Shown here piece by piece: positions 1-8,665 of a stretch of DNA of 64,000 nt. Location: assembly GCA_000755425.1 (NCBI GenBank), contig BBMT01000009.1:124001-188000 (forward strand), read 5' to 3'. How positions within the stretch are numbered: the stretch's first letter is position 1; every line of letters begins with the position of its first letter. This stretch comes from Vibrio maritimus. Its GTDB lineage: Bacteria; Pseudomonadota; Gammaproteobacteria; Enterobacterales; Vibrionaceae. The notes under the pieces are model-generated. The model saw only the letters and a program-made list of their open reading frames with translations. It was not told the DNA's origin and searched no databases. The translations under genes were made by a program, and so were the position numbers.

Positions 1-1203
1 GGCAAAGACGGCACTGAATACAGCATTTCTCTCATTCCTCTCGGTGGTTATGTCAAGATGCTCGACAGCCGCGTAGATGAAGTCTCTGAGGTAGATCACA
101 AGTATGCTTTTGATAAAAAGCCTCTGTGGAAAAGAACCGCTATTGTAGGTGCAGGCCCTGCATTTAACTTCTTTTTTGCGGTTTTTGCCTATTGGTTGGT
201 GTTTCTCATTGGTGTACCGGCGGTGAAGCCGGTCGTTGGCCAAGTCACCCCAAGCTCGATTGCTGCGCAAGCTGGCCTTGAGTCTGGCATGCAAATTGTG
301 TCAGTGGATGGTAAACAGACGCTTGATTGGGAATCGGTCAATCTTGGGTTAGTGTCTCATATTGGTGATAACCAGATGACGATCACAGTGTCATCAGACA
401 ACCAAATAGGAATGGACAAAAAGTTAACACTTGATCTCCAATCGTGGAACTTTAACCCAGAAACAGAGTCTGCTATGGGGACGCTTGGTTTTACTCCGTT
501 TACACCTGAGATCAAGATGACCCTTGTTAACGTGAGTCCAGATGGCGCTGGCGCGACTGCAGGCTTGCAATCAGGAGATACTATTACCGCGGTTGATGGT
601 ACCTCGGTAAGCGAATGGCAGCAGGTGGTTGAGGCAATCCAGGGGAGTGCAAACACCTCATTACCTTTGACAGTTGAAAGACAAGGCGAAACCGTTGATT
701 TGACTTTGGTTCCAGGCTCGAGAGAGCTGGCAGACGGTTCACTGATTGGTTTTGCTGGCATCGCTCCAGAAGTGGGAGAATGGCCGGAAAGCTATCGCTT
801 TGATTTACAATACGGTCCAATTGAAGCGGTGGGTAAAGCCATCGTTAAGACCGGACAAATTATAGAGCTCACCATCACCATGCTGAAGAAGCTTATTGTG
901 GGTGATGTGGGGCTAAACAATCTAAGTGGACCTATCTCCATCGCCAAAGGTGCGGGTACCACTGCGGATTATGGACTGGTCTATTTCTTAGGATTTTTGG
1001 CTCTGATTAGTGTCAACCTAGGGATCATCAATTTAGTGCCGCTGCCTATGTTGGACGGCGGACATTTGATGTTTTTTGCCATTGAGGCAGTGATTAGACG
1101 ACCAGTACCTGAAAAAGTACAAGAAATGGGGTATCGAGTGGGAGGCGCTATTATCTTCTCATTGATGCTCATCGCGATTTTTAACGATTTTACACGCCTT
1201 TGA
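1..1203 (+). CDS. rseP: RseP site-2 protease (5' end outside window)
   Basis: Inner-membrane zinc metalloprotease that cuts anti-sigma factor RseA (and remnant signal peptides) within the membrane to release sigma E. The frame is open from base 1 (GKDGTEYSISLIPLGGYVKM), so the HExxH active-site helix lies upstream of the window. Visible parts are a membrane segment (AFNFFFAVFAYWLVFLIGV), two tandem PDZ domains, the conserved C-terminal NLVPLPMLDGGHL segment that carries the third zinc ligand, and a last membrane helix. It ends 47 bp before bamA, the usual order. Identification is secure; only the N-terminus is missing. Confidence 0.97.
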   Translation, partial: GKDGTEYSISLIPLGGYVKMLDSRVDEVSEVDHKYAFDKKPLWKRTAIVGAGPAFNFFFAVFAYWLVFLIGVPAVKPVVGQVTPSSIAAQAGLESGMQIVSVDGKQTLDWESVNLGLVSHIGDNQMTITVSSDNQIGMDKKLTLDLQSWNFNPETESAMGTLGFTPFTPEIKMTLVNVSPDGAGATAGLQSGDTITAVDGTSVSEWQQVVEAIQGSANTSLPLTVERQGETVDLTLVPGSRELADGSLIGFAGIAPEVGEWPESYRFDLQYGPIEAVGKAIVKTGQIIELTITMLKKLIVGDVGLNNLSGPISIAKGAGTTADYGLVYFLGFLALISVNLGIINLVPLPMLDGGHLMFFAIEAVIRRPVPEKVQEMGYRVGGAIIFSLMLIAIFNDFTRL

Positions 1204-1250
1204 TATCAGAATTCGGGCAGCAGTATTAGCAAGGAATAATTAGAGCAGGT

Positions 1251-3689
1251 ATGGCGATTAAGCATATTCTATTCGCATCTCTACTGGCGACGAGCGTGTC
1301 GGCGAATGGGGCTGAGGATTTTGTTGTACAGGACATTCGTATTGAGGGTTTGCAGAGGGTTGCATTAGGTGCAGCACTACTAAAAATGCCTGTGCGTATT
1401 GGTGATTCTATCGATGGCAAAGACATTTCAGAAATCATCAATGCTCTCTACCAGTCCGGTAACTTTGAAGACATTAAAGTACTGCGTGACAATGATGCGC
1501 TGGTCGTTCGTGTTAAAGAGCGACCGACGATTGCGAGCATCTCATTCTCGGGCAACAAGGCGATTAAAGAAGAGCAGCTTCAACAAAACTTAGATGCATC
1601 GGGTGTGGTTGTCGGTGAGGCTCTAGATCGTACGACGTTGAGTAACATAGAGAAGGGTCTAGAAGACTTTTACTACAGTGTGGGTAAATATAACGCAAAA
1701 GTTCAAGCGGTCGTGACACCTCTGCCACGTAACCGTGCGGATTTGAAGTTTGTGTTTACTGAGGGCGTGTCCGCGAAGATCAAACAGATTAATTTCATCG
1801 GCAATACAGTATTCCCTGATGAAGAGCTCTTGTCTCGATTCAACTTGAATGTAGATGTGGCTTGGTGGAACTTCCTTGCCGATGATAAGTACCAGAAACA
1901 GGTTCTAGCAGGTGATATTGAAGCGCTAAAATCATTCTATCTTGATCGCGGCTATCTAAAATTCAAAGTAGACACTACGCAAGTTTCTATCTCGCCAGAT
2001 AAAAAAGGCGTCTATATAACATTGGGTATCGATGAAGGTGAAGCGTATCGAATTAAAGATGTGAACTTCCGAGGTCAATTGATCGGTAAGCAAGCTGAAT
2101 TTGAGGGTATGGTTCCGTTTGCTGAGGGTGATACTTATAACGGCTCAAGCGTGACGGCATTGGAAGAGAACATTAAGCGAGTGCTTGGTGAGTCTGGTTA
2201 TGCTTACCCGCAAGTAAGAACCATTCCTGAATTCAATGATGAGACCAATGAGGTGTCGTTGGTGATCAACGTTGAATCGGGTAACCGCATCTACGTACGT
2301 GATATCCGATTTACAGGTAACAACTCAACCAAAGATGAAGTACTGCGCCGAGAAATGCGTCAGATGGAATCCAGCTGGTTGAACTCAAAGTCGATTGAAA
2401 CGGGTAAAAATCGTTTGAATCGATTGGGTTTCTTTGAAACTGTTGATGTACAGACCGTACGAGTTCCAGGCAGCGAAGACCAAGTAGACTTGGTATATGA
2501 TGTGAAAGAAGCGAACTCTGGTAGTGTCAACTTTGGTGTTGGCTATGGTACTGAATCGGGTATCAGCTTCCAGGTTGGTTTGCAGCAAGACAACTTTGCG
2601 GGCTCAGGCGACCGAGTTGGTATCAGTGCGATGACCAACAAGTACCAGAAAAACATTACGCTTGATTACCGCGACCCATACTGGAACCTAGACGGTGTGA
2701 GTTTAGGTGGTCAGATCTTCTACAACGAGTTTGAAGCATCGAAAGCGGGTATCATTGACTATACCGATCAAAGCTATGGTGGTACGTTGACTTGGGGTTT
2801 CCCAGTTGATGAACTTAACTACCTTGAGTTTGGTGGTGGTTATACTCATAGCCGTCTTGGTAACATCAAAGAGTACGTGCAGATTGAGAAATTCCTACAA
2901 GCACAAGCGGAAAACCGCGATGCTGAAGGTAATTTGATCACCGACGACTTCCACCTGACAGCAGCCTGGACTCGTAACAATCTAAACCGTGGTCGTTTCC
3001 CTACAGCGGGCAACCATCAAAAACTTTACGGAAAAGTGACCGTACCTGGTTCGGATGTTCAATACTTCAAGGCACAATATGACGTCAGACAGTATTTTCC
3101 GATTACCCAAAGCCACAGCTTTACGTTATTGTTGAAAGGTCGTCTGGGCTACGGCAACGGTTATGGTCAAACGAACGGCAATGACAACTTGCTACCGTTC
3201 TACGAGAACTTCTATGTGGGTGGTTTCTCAACTTTACGTGGTTTCCGTCAGAACTCGGTAGGCCCGAAAGCGGTCTATAACGATCCAAATGGCGGTGGTT
3301 GTGGTAACGTTGGCGGTAACAACCCATGTTACTCTGCAACTGAGCAGTCTGTGGGTGGCAACGCTGTTGCTTTGGCGAGTGTTGAGTTGATTGTACCAAC
3401 ACCATTTGCATCGGATGAATTCCGTAACCAAATCCGTACTAGCTTGTTTATGGATGCAGCTAGCCTGTGGGATACCGAGTTTAGTTACATAGCGCCAGAT
3501 CCAAATATGCCAGGCAAGCAGTACTATTATGATTACTCCGATCCATCGAACTATCGTGCGTCGGTTGGTGTGGCAGTTCAGTGGATGTCGCCGATGGGAC
3601 CTCTGGTGTTCTCATTAGCAACACCAGTTAAGAAGTTTGACGGTGATAAAACAGAAGCGTTCACCTTCACAATCGGTAACACATTCTAA
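1251..3689 (+). CDS. bamA: BamA outer membrane protein assembly factor
   Basis: Central subunit of the BAM complex, which folds and inserts beta-barrel proteins into the outer membrane. It has 812 residues, typical length. A short signal peptide (MAIKHILFASLLATSVSANG, cut near AEDFVVQ) precedes five POTRA repeats (about residues 22-420) and a 16-strand Omp85 barrel. The family RGF motif is seen as GGFSTLRGFR in loop 6, and the protein ends in a terminal Phe (TIGNTF). It lies between rseP and skp, so chaperone and folding machine are probably co-transcribed, as in other gammaproteobacteria. Confidence 0.98.
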   Translation: MAIKHILFASLLATSVSANGAEDFVVQDIRIEGLQRVALGAALLKMPVRIGDSIDGKDISEIINALYQSGNFEDIKVLRDNDALVVRVKERPTIASISFSGNKAIKEEQLQQNLDASGVVVGEALDRTTLSNIEKGLEDFYYSVGKYNAKVQAVVTPLPRNRADLKFVFTEGVSAKIKQINFIGNTVFPDEELLSRFNLNVDVAWWNFLADDKYQKQVLAGDIEALKSFYLDRGYLKFKVDTTQVSISPDKKGVYITLGIDEGEAYRIKDVNFRGQLIGKQAEFEGMVPFAEGDTYNGSSVTALEENIKRVLGESGYAYPQVRTIPEFNDETNEVSLVINVESGNRIYVRDIRFTGNNSTKDEVLRREMRQMESSWLNSKSIETGKNRLNRLGFFETVDVQTVRVPGSEDQVDLVYDVKEANSGSVNFGVGYGTESGISFQVGLQQDNFAGSGDRVGISAMTNKYQKNITLDYRDPYWNLDGVSLGGQIFYNEFEASKAGIIDYTDQSYGGTLTWGFPVDELNYLEFGGGYTHSRLGNIKEYVQIEKFLQAQAENRDAEGNLITDDFHLTAAWTRNNLNRGRFPTAGNHQKLYGKVTVPGSDVQYFKAQYDVRQYFPITQSHSFTLLLKGRLGYGNGYGQTNGNDNLLPFYENFYVGGFSTLRGFRQNSVGPKAVYNDPNGGGCGNVGGNNPCYSATEQSVGGNAVALASVELIVPTPFASDEFRNQIRTSLFMDAASLWDTEFSYIAPDPNMPGKQYYYDYSDPSNYRASVGVAVQWMSPMGPLVFSLATPVKKFDGDKTEAFTFTIGNTF

Positions 3690-3751
3690 TGCTGTGGGAT
3701 TCACTCCCACAGCTCAAGTAAATACAAGTTTTTTAAACAGAGGAATCGACC

Positions 3752-4261
3752 TTGAAAAATATGATGAAAGCGGCTGGTCTTGGCCTAGTTATCCTTACCT
3801 CTTCAATGTTTGCAACAGCAGCAGAAGCGGCTCAGAAAATTGGCTACGTGAACACGCTACAAGTTTTCCAAGCGCTTCCACAACGTGAAGCAACGCTTCA
3901 AAAACTACAAAACGAGTTCAAAGACAAAGCGGCTGAGCTACAAGCAATCCAAGCTGAAGCCACCAAGAAAATGGAAAAGCTACAGCGTGATGGTGAACTA
4001 CTAGGTTCTGAAGAAGTAGAAAAATTGCGTATCGAAATTGGTCAGCTTGATAGCAAGTACAAGATCAAGGGTCAAGCTCTAGAGAAAGATAGCCAACGTC
4101 GCGAAGCTGAAGAAAAGCAAAAGCTATTCAAAACTATCCAAGAAGCTGTTGAAAAAGTAGCAGAGAAAGAAGGCTACGACATGATCATCGACATTCAAGC
4201 GGTAGGCTACGCGAAAGAAGAGTTTAATATCTCAAGCAAAGTTATCGACTCTCTTAAGTAA
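3752..4261 (+). CDS. skp: Skp/OmpH periplasmic chaperone
   Basis: Trimeric periplasmic chaperone that holds unfolded outer membrane proteins for BamA. The product has 169 residues with a cleavable signal peptide (MKNMMKAAGLGLVILTSSMF, cut near ATAAEA/AQKIGYVN) and a long Lys/Glu/Gln-rich coiled-coil hairpin (about residues 45-135). A TTG start at 3752 fits an AGAGGA Shine-Dalgarno 7 bp upstream. The ATG at 3761 would sit 16 bp away and is the alternative. It follows bamA and precedes lpxD. Confidence 0.96.
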   Translation: MKNMMKAAGLGLVILTSSMFATAAEAAQKIGYVNTLQVFQALPQREATLQKLQNEFKDKAAELQAIQAEATKKMEKLQRDGELLGSEEVEKLRIEIGQLDSKYKIKGQALEKDSQRREAEEKQKLFKTIQEAVEKVAEKEGYDMIIDIQAVGYAKEEFNISSKVIDSLK

Positions 4262-4283
4262 TTAGTTAGCTAGTAGGAATAAC

Positions 4284-5315
4284 ATGACAGCATTGACGTT
4301 AGCACAGCTTGCTGAAATCACAGGTGGCGAGTTACATGGTGATGAGAATGTTCAAATTCATACCGTTGCCCCTATGGATCGCGCCAGCGAAGGCGAAATT
4401 ACGTTTTTAACCAACGTTAAGTACGCAAAGCATCTTGGTGAATGCCGTGCTTCAGCGATTATGGTAAAAGCTTCAGAATTAGAACATTGTAAAACCAATG
4501 CTCTTGTTGTTGCTGACCCGTATGTTGCTTACGCAAAGGTCGCTCAAGCGCTGGATAGTACGCCAAGTCCAGCCTTTGAAGGCATTGCAGCTAGCGCGGT
4601 AGTTTCCCCTGACGTAGTCTTGGGTAAAAACGTTTCTATTGGCGCGAATGCTGTTGTAGAAGCAGGTGCAGAGCTTGGTGACAATGTGGTTATCGGTGCG
4701 GGTTGTTTCGTTGGTAGAGGCGCAAAACTTGGTGCTAATACCAAGCTTTGGGCTAACGTCGCTATCTATCATGATGTCGTGATGGGTTCGGATTGCTTGG
4801 TGCAATCAAGTACCGTTATTGGCTCTGATGGTTTTGGTTATGCCAACGAAAAAGGTGAATGGATTAAGATCCCTCAGCTTGGCACAGTTAGAATCGGTAA
4901 TCGCGTTGAAATCGGCGCTTGTACTACGATTGACCGTGGTGCCTTGGATGACACTATTATCGAAGATAACGTAATCATCGATAACCAGATGCAGATTGCC
5001 CACAATGTGCACATCGGATATGGCACAGCGATGGCGGGTGGTACTATTGTTGCTGGTAGTACTAAGATTGGTAAATATTGCCAAATTGGTGGTGCAAGTG
5101 TGCTTAATGGCCACATTGAGATCGCTGATGGTGTTATCGTTACGGGTATGGGCATGGTTATGCGCAGCTTGCCAGAGAAAGGCATCTACTCGTCCGGTAT
5201 TCCTCTTCAGACTAACAAAGAGTGGCGTAAAACTGCGACTCGCGTTCATCGCATCGATGAGATGAACAAGCGCCTAAAAGCGGTGGAAAAACTGCTCGAG
5301 CAGCAAGAGGATTAA
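4284..5315 (+). CDS. lpxD: LpxD UDP-3-O-acyl-glucosamine N-acyltransferase
   Basis: Third step of lipid A synthesis: transfers a 3-hydroxyacyl chain from ACP to UDP-3-O-acylglucosamine. It has 343 residues with an N-terminal uridine-binding domain (about 1-100), then a left-handed beta-helix of hexapeptide repeats (VVLGKNVSIGANAVVEAGAE and following), then a C-terminal helical segment (HRIDEMNKRLKAVEKLLEQQ). The catalytic His region is seen in NQMQIAHNVHIG. It starts 22 bp after skp and is followed by an intrinsic terminator. Confidence 0.98.
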   Translation: MTALTLAQLAEITGGELHGDENVQIHTVAPMDRASEGEITFLTNVKYAKHLGECRASAIMVKASELEHCKTNALVVADPYVAYAKVAQALDSTPSPAFEGIAASAVVSPDVVLGKNVSIGANAVVEAGAELGDNVVIGAGCFVGRGAKLGANTKLWANVAIYHDVVMGSDCLVQSSTVIGSDGFGYANEKGEWIKIPQLGTVRIGNRVEIGACTTIDRGALDDTIIEDNVIIDNQMQIAHNVHIGYGTAMAGGTIVAGSTKIGKYCQIGGASVLNGHIEIADGVIVTGMGMVMRSLPEKGIYSSGIPLQTNKEWRKTATRVHRIDEMNKRLKAVEKLLEQQED

Positions 5316-5335
5316 TTCTCTTACTCAGCTCAAAC

Positions 5336-5365
5336 AAAAAGGCTCGCTTAAGGCGAGTCTTTTTA
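5336..5365 (+). terminator. Rho-independent terminator after lpxD
   Basis: A stem of GGCTCGC and GCGAGTC (one G-U pair) with loop TTAA is followed by a T run, just downstream of lpxD. The fabZ promoter follows. Confidence 0.8.
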
Positions 5366-5404
5366 TGTGCGTGAACTTGGTTCAGGTTGAGCTTTGCTCC
5401 CTGA

Positions 5405-5432
5405 CTGACACTGCGGGGCATTTGTATATAAT
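5405..5432 (+). promoter_or_regulatory. Sigma70-type promoter for fabZ-lpxA
   Basis: A -35 hexamer CTGACA at 5405-5410 and a perfect -10 TATAAT at 5427-5432 are separated by 16 bp. They lie between the lpxD terminator and the fabZ start. This suggests that fabZ-lpxA has its own transcription start in addition to any read-through. Confidence 0.65.
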
Positions 5433-5471
5433 GCCTCTAGATTAGCAAAGAATTGATATAGGATTTTTACT

Positions 5472-5924
5472 TTGAGCACCGATACTAAAACTATGAACAT
5501 CACTGAGATCCAGGAACTACTGCCACACCGCTACCCGTTCCTGCTTATCGACCGTGTGACCGATTATCAAGAAGAAAAGTATCTGACCGCTATCAAGAAC
5601 GTTTCTGTGAATGAACCGCAATTTACTGGTCACTTCCCACAGTTGCCTGTATTCCCAGGTGTATTGATCCTAGAAGCAATGGCACAAGCGACAGGCCTAT
5701 TGGCATTTAAATCGTTTGGTGCACCAAAGGATAACGAACTGTACTACTTCGCAAGTGTTGATAAGGCTAAATTCCGCAAGCCAGTAGTACCGGGCGATCA
5801 GCTTATTATCGAAGTTGAATTTGTAAAAGAACGTCGCGGTATTGCTGCCTTCAACGGTGTAGCAAAAGTTGACGGTGAAGTTGTTTGTTCAGCTGAACTG
5901 AAATGTGCTCGTAGAGAGTTTTAA
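5472..5924 (+). CDS. fabZ: FabZ 3-hydroxyacyl-ACP dehydratase
   Basis: Dehydrates 3-hydroxyacyl-ACP in fatty acid elongation and so competes with LpxA for the same substrate. It has 150 residues and a hotdog fold. The active-site His is in the LLPHRYPFLLIDRV segment, and GHFPQLPVFPGVLILEAMAQ forms the central helix carrying the catalytic acid. The TTG start at 5472 gives the usual length and has AGGA about 9 bp upstream; the ATG at 5493 is the alternative. It sits one base before lpxA, a normal coupling. Confidence 0.97.
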   Translation: MSTDTKTMNITEIQELLPHRYPFLLIDRVTDYQEEKYLTAIKNVSVNEPQFTGHFPQLPVFPGVLILEAMAQATGLLAFKSFGAPKDNELYYFASVDKAKFRKPVVPGDQLIIEVEFVKERRGIAAFNGVAKVDGEVVCSAELKCARREF

Positions 5925-5925
5925 T

Positions 5926-6714
5926 ATGATTCATGAGTCTGCCACTATTCACCCTAGTGCTGTTATCGAAGGTAACGTCACTATCGGTGCTAATACCACT
6001 GTAGGACCATTTACCTACATTTCGGGTGACGTCACCATTGGTGAAAACAACGAAATCATGTCGCATGTTGTGATTAAAGGTAACACAACGATTGGCAATG
6101 ATAACCGTGTATTCCCTCAAGCGATTATTGGTGAAGAGAACCAAGATAAAAAGTATGGCGGTGAAGATACGCGCGTTATCGTTGGTGATCGCAACGTTAT
6201 TCGTGAGAGCGTACAAATTCACCGTGGTACCACTCAAGATAAAACACAGACCGTAGTCGGCAACGACAATCTATTGTGTGTAAACGCGCACATTGCCCAC
6301 GATGTGATCGTTGGTAATCACACGCATATTGGTAACAACGCCATCCTTGGCGGCCATGTGACAGTAGGTGATTACGCTGGCGTAATGGCCTTGTCTGCGA
6401 TTCACCCATTCTGCACGGTTGGTGCTTACGCTTATGTGGGCGGCTGCTCTGCGGTTGTTCAAGACGTACCTCCATACGTACTGGCTCAAGGTAACCACGC
6501 AACGCCATTTGGTCTAAACCTAGTTGGCCTTAAGCGTAATGGCTTTGAGAAGCCTGAACTTCGCGCGCTACAAAAAGCGTACAAAGAGATCTATCGTTCA
6601 GGAAAGACGCTAGCAGAAGTGAAGCCAGTGCTTGAAGAAATGGCGCAAGAGTGGAGCTCTGTGGGTCGCTTCGTTGAGATCTTGGAAGCCTCTGAGCGTG
6701 GCATTATTCGCTAA
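5926..6714 (+). CDS. lpxA: LpxA UDP-GlcNAc O-acyltransferase
   Basis: First step of lipid A synthesis: acylates UDP-GlcNAc at O-3 from 3-hydroxyacyl-ACP. The start at ATG 5926, one base after the fabZ stop, gives MIHESATIHPSAVIEGNVTI and 262 residues, the family length. A left-handed beta-helix of hexapeptide repeats is followed by a C-terminal helical domain (GFEKPELRALQKAYKEIYRS). The catalytic His region is in NAHIAHDVIVGN. An upstream in-frame TTG start inside fabZ is less likely. Confidence 0.98.
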   Translation: MIHESATIHPSAVIEGNVTIGANTTVGPFTYISGDVTIGENNEIMSHVVIKGNTTIGNDNRVFPQAIIGEENQDKKYGGEDTRVIVGDRNVIRESVQIHRGTTQDKTQTVVGNDNLLCVNAHIAHDVIVGNHTHIGNNAILGGHVTVGDYAGVMALSAIHPFCTVGAYAYVGGCSAVVQDVPPYVLAQGNHATPFGLNLVGLKRNGFEKPELRALQKAYKEIYRSGKTLAEVKPVLEEMAQEWSSVGRFVEILEASERGIIR

Positions 6715-6736
6715 TTCCATGCACGACTAAGCTGAA

Positions 6737-6765
6737 AAGATCGCCAGTCTGACTGGCGGTCTTTT
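6737..6765 (+). terminator. Rho-independent terminator after lpxA
   Basis: A GATCGCCAGT / ACTGGCGGTC stem with a very short loop and one G-U pair is followed by TTTTT. It separates lpxA from lpxB. Confidence 0.8.
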
Positions 6766-6809
6766 TCTGTTTTAAGAAAACCATAAATTTAAGCAAGTAG
6801 GGAATACCA

Positions 6810-7950
6810 ATGGAACGACCATTACGCATCGGCATTGTCGCTGGCGAACTCTCTGGGGATACCCTCGGTGAGGGTTTCATCAAAGCAATTAAAGCGCGCT
6901 ACCCCGATGCTGAGTTTGTTGGCATTGGTGGCCCAAAGATGATTGCCGAGGGCTGTCAGTCTTTGTTCGACATGGAAGAGCTGGCCGTTATGGGGCTGGT
7001 TGAAGTATTAGGTCGACTGAGGCGCTTGCTGCACGTTAAAGCTGAGTTAGTGAAATACTTTACCGAAAACCCTGTGGATGTGTTTGTCGGTATCGATGCG
7101 CCAGATTTCAACTTAAGGCTCGAGCTTGATCTAAAAAAGCGGGCACTAAAACCGTTCATTACGTGAGCCCCTCCGTCTGGGCGTGGCGTCAAAAACGTAT
7201 CCATGGCATCGCTGAGGCGACCAACCTGGTATTGGCATTCCTGCCATTTGAAAAGGCCTTCTACGACAAGTTTAATGTTCCGTGTGAGTTTGTTGGACAT
7301 ACACTTGCTGATGCAATCCCTTTGGAATCTGACAAAGCCGCTGCGCAGCAGTTGTTAGGGCTAGATCAAGACAAGAAATGGCTGGCTGTTCTGCCGGGCA
7401 GTCGTGGCAACGAGCTCAAGATGCTCTCCCAGCCATTTATTGAAACGTGTAAGAAGCTCAATAACGACGACCCGAGTTTAGGATTTGTGGTCGCCGCTGT
7501 GAATGACAAGCGCAAGCAGCAGTTCATCGAAACCTGGCAACACTATGCGCCAGAGTTAGATTTTCATATTGTGCAAGACACTGCACGCAATGTGATCACA
7601 GCATCTGATGCCGTGCTTTTGGCCTCTGGAACTGTCGCGTTAGAATGTATGCTACTCAAAAGACCTATGGTCGTAGGGTACAAGATGAATGCTATCACGG
7701 CCTTTTTGGCAAAGCGTTTGGTAAAGACCAAATATGTTTCGTTGCCGAATATTTTGGCCGATGATGAGATTGTCAAAGAGTTTCTCTTAGATGCATGTAC
7801 CCAGAGAATTTGTATGCTGAGCTAACTCGCCTGCTCAATGGTGACAACCAAGAAATGATTGATAAGTTCACCGAAATGCATCACTGGATCCGAAAGGATG
7901 CCGATAAACAGGCCGCAGACGCCGTACTAAAGTTGATAAATAGATTATGA
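6810..7950 (+). CDS. lpxB: LpxB lipid-A-disaccharide synthase (two frameshifts)
   Basis: Condenses UDP-2,3-diacylglucosamine with lipid X to make the lipid A disaccharide. The N-terminus reads MERPLRIGIVAGELSGDTLG. The reading frame breaks twice. An A is missing in the A6 run at 7133-7138 (before AGTKTVHYVSPSVWAW), and a C is missing at 7800-7802 (before PENLYAELTRLLNGD). With both restored the protein has 380 residues, normal for the family, and its stop overlaps rnhB by ATGA. lpxB is needed for lipid A in these bacteria, so the breaks look like sequence errors rather than gene loss. Confidence 0.93.
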
Positions 7951-8573
7951 CCAAGAAGAAAACGCCTGTAGAACTGCCTCCTTTTGAATACCCACAAGGC
8001 TATGCCGCGATCGCTGGTGTAGATGAAGTGGGTCGCGGACCACTCGTTGGTGATGTAGTAACGGCAGCGGTTATCCTAGACCCAAATAATCCGATTGAAG
8101 GCCTTAGCGATTCCAAAAAACTGTCCGAGAAAAAGCGTCTTGCGCTCTATCCTGAAATCAAAGAGAAGGCGCTGGCTTGGGCGGTAGGACGTTGTTCTCC
8201 TGAAGAAATTGATGAGCTCAATATCCTACAGGCGACTATGGTAGCGATGCAGCGTGCGGTCGCAGGACTTAAGGTACAGCCTGATATGGTGCTGATTGAC
8301 GGTAACCGAACACCAGAGCTGCCTATGGATGCACATGCTGTGGTCAAAGGCGATTTGCGTGTTGCTGAGATCAGTGCCGCCTCCATCATTGCAAAAGTGG
8401 TTCGTGACCAAGAGATGGATGAGTTGGATGCTCTGCACCCTGAATTTGGGTTCGCTAAGCACAAAGGCTACCCAACCAAAGCGCATTTTGAGGCCATCGA
8501 GCAACACGGTGTGATTGCCGAGCATCGTAAAAGCTTCAAGCCAGTAAAACGCGCCTTAGGTATTGAAGACTAG
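7947..8573 (+). CDS. rnhB: Ribonuclease HII
   Basis: Cuts the RNA strand of RNA-DNA hybrids and removes single ribonucleotides from DNA. It has 208 residues. The AGVDEVGRGPLVGDVVTAAV segment carries the first catalytic Asp-Glu pair, DGNRTPELP the next Asp, and SIIAKVVRDQEMDELD the last. The start codon overlaps the lpxB stop (ATGA), which indicates translational coupling. A short direct repeat, GAAGACTAGG, spans the stop codon and recurs just after it. Confidence 0.97.
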   Translation: MTKKKTPVELPPFEYPQGYAAIAGVDEVGRGPLVGDVVTAAVILDPNNPIEGLSDSKKLSEKKRLALYPEIKEKALAWAVGRCSPEEIDELNILQATMVAMQRAVAGLKVQPDMVLIDGNRTPELPMDAHAVVKGDLRVAEISAASIIAKVVRDQEMDELDALHPEFGFAKHKGYPTKAHFEAIEQHGVIAEHRKSFKPVKRALGIED

Positions 8574-8665
8574 GCATCGAAGACTAGGTGCTGAAGAGTA
8601 AAGCAAATTAAACACTAATGGCTTTATGTTAGCCTTTAGAATGTCATGACGATTTAGGATTCATT

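Noticed and set aside
8565..8588. Short direct repeat GAAGACTAGG at the rnhB stop codon
   Set aside because: A local slip-type duplication with no sign of function.
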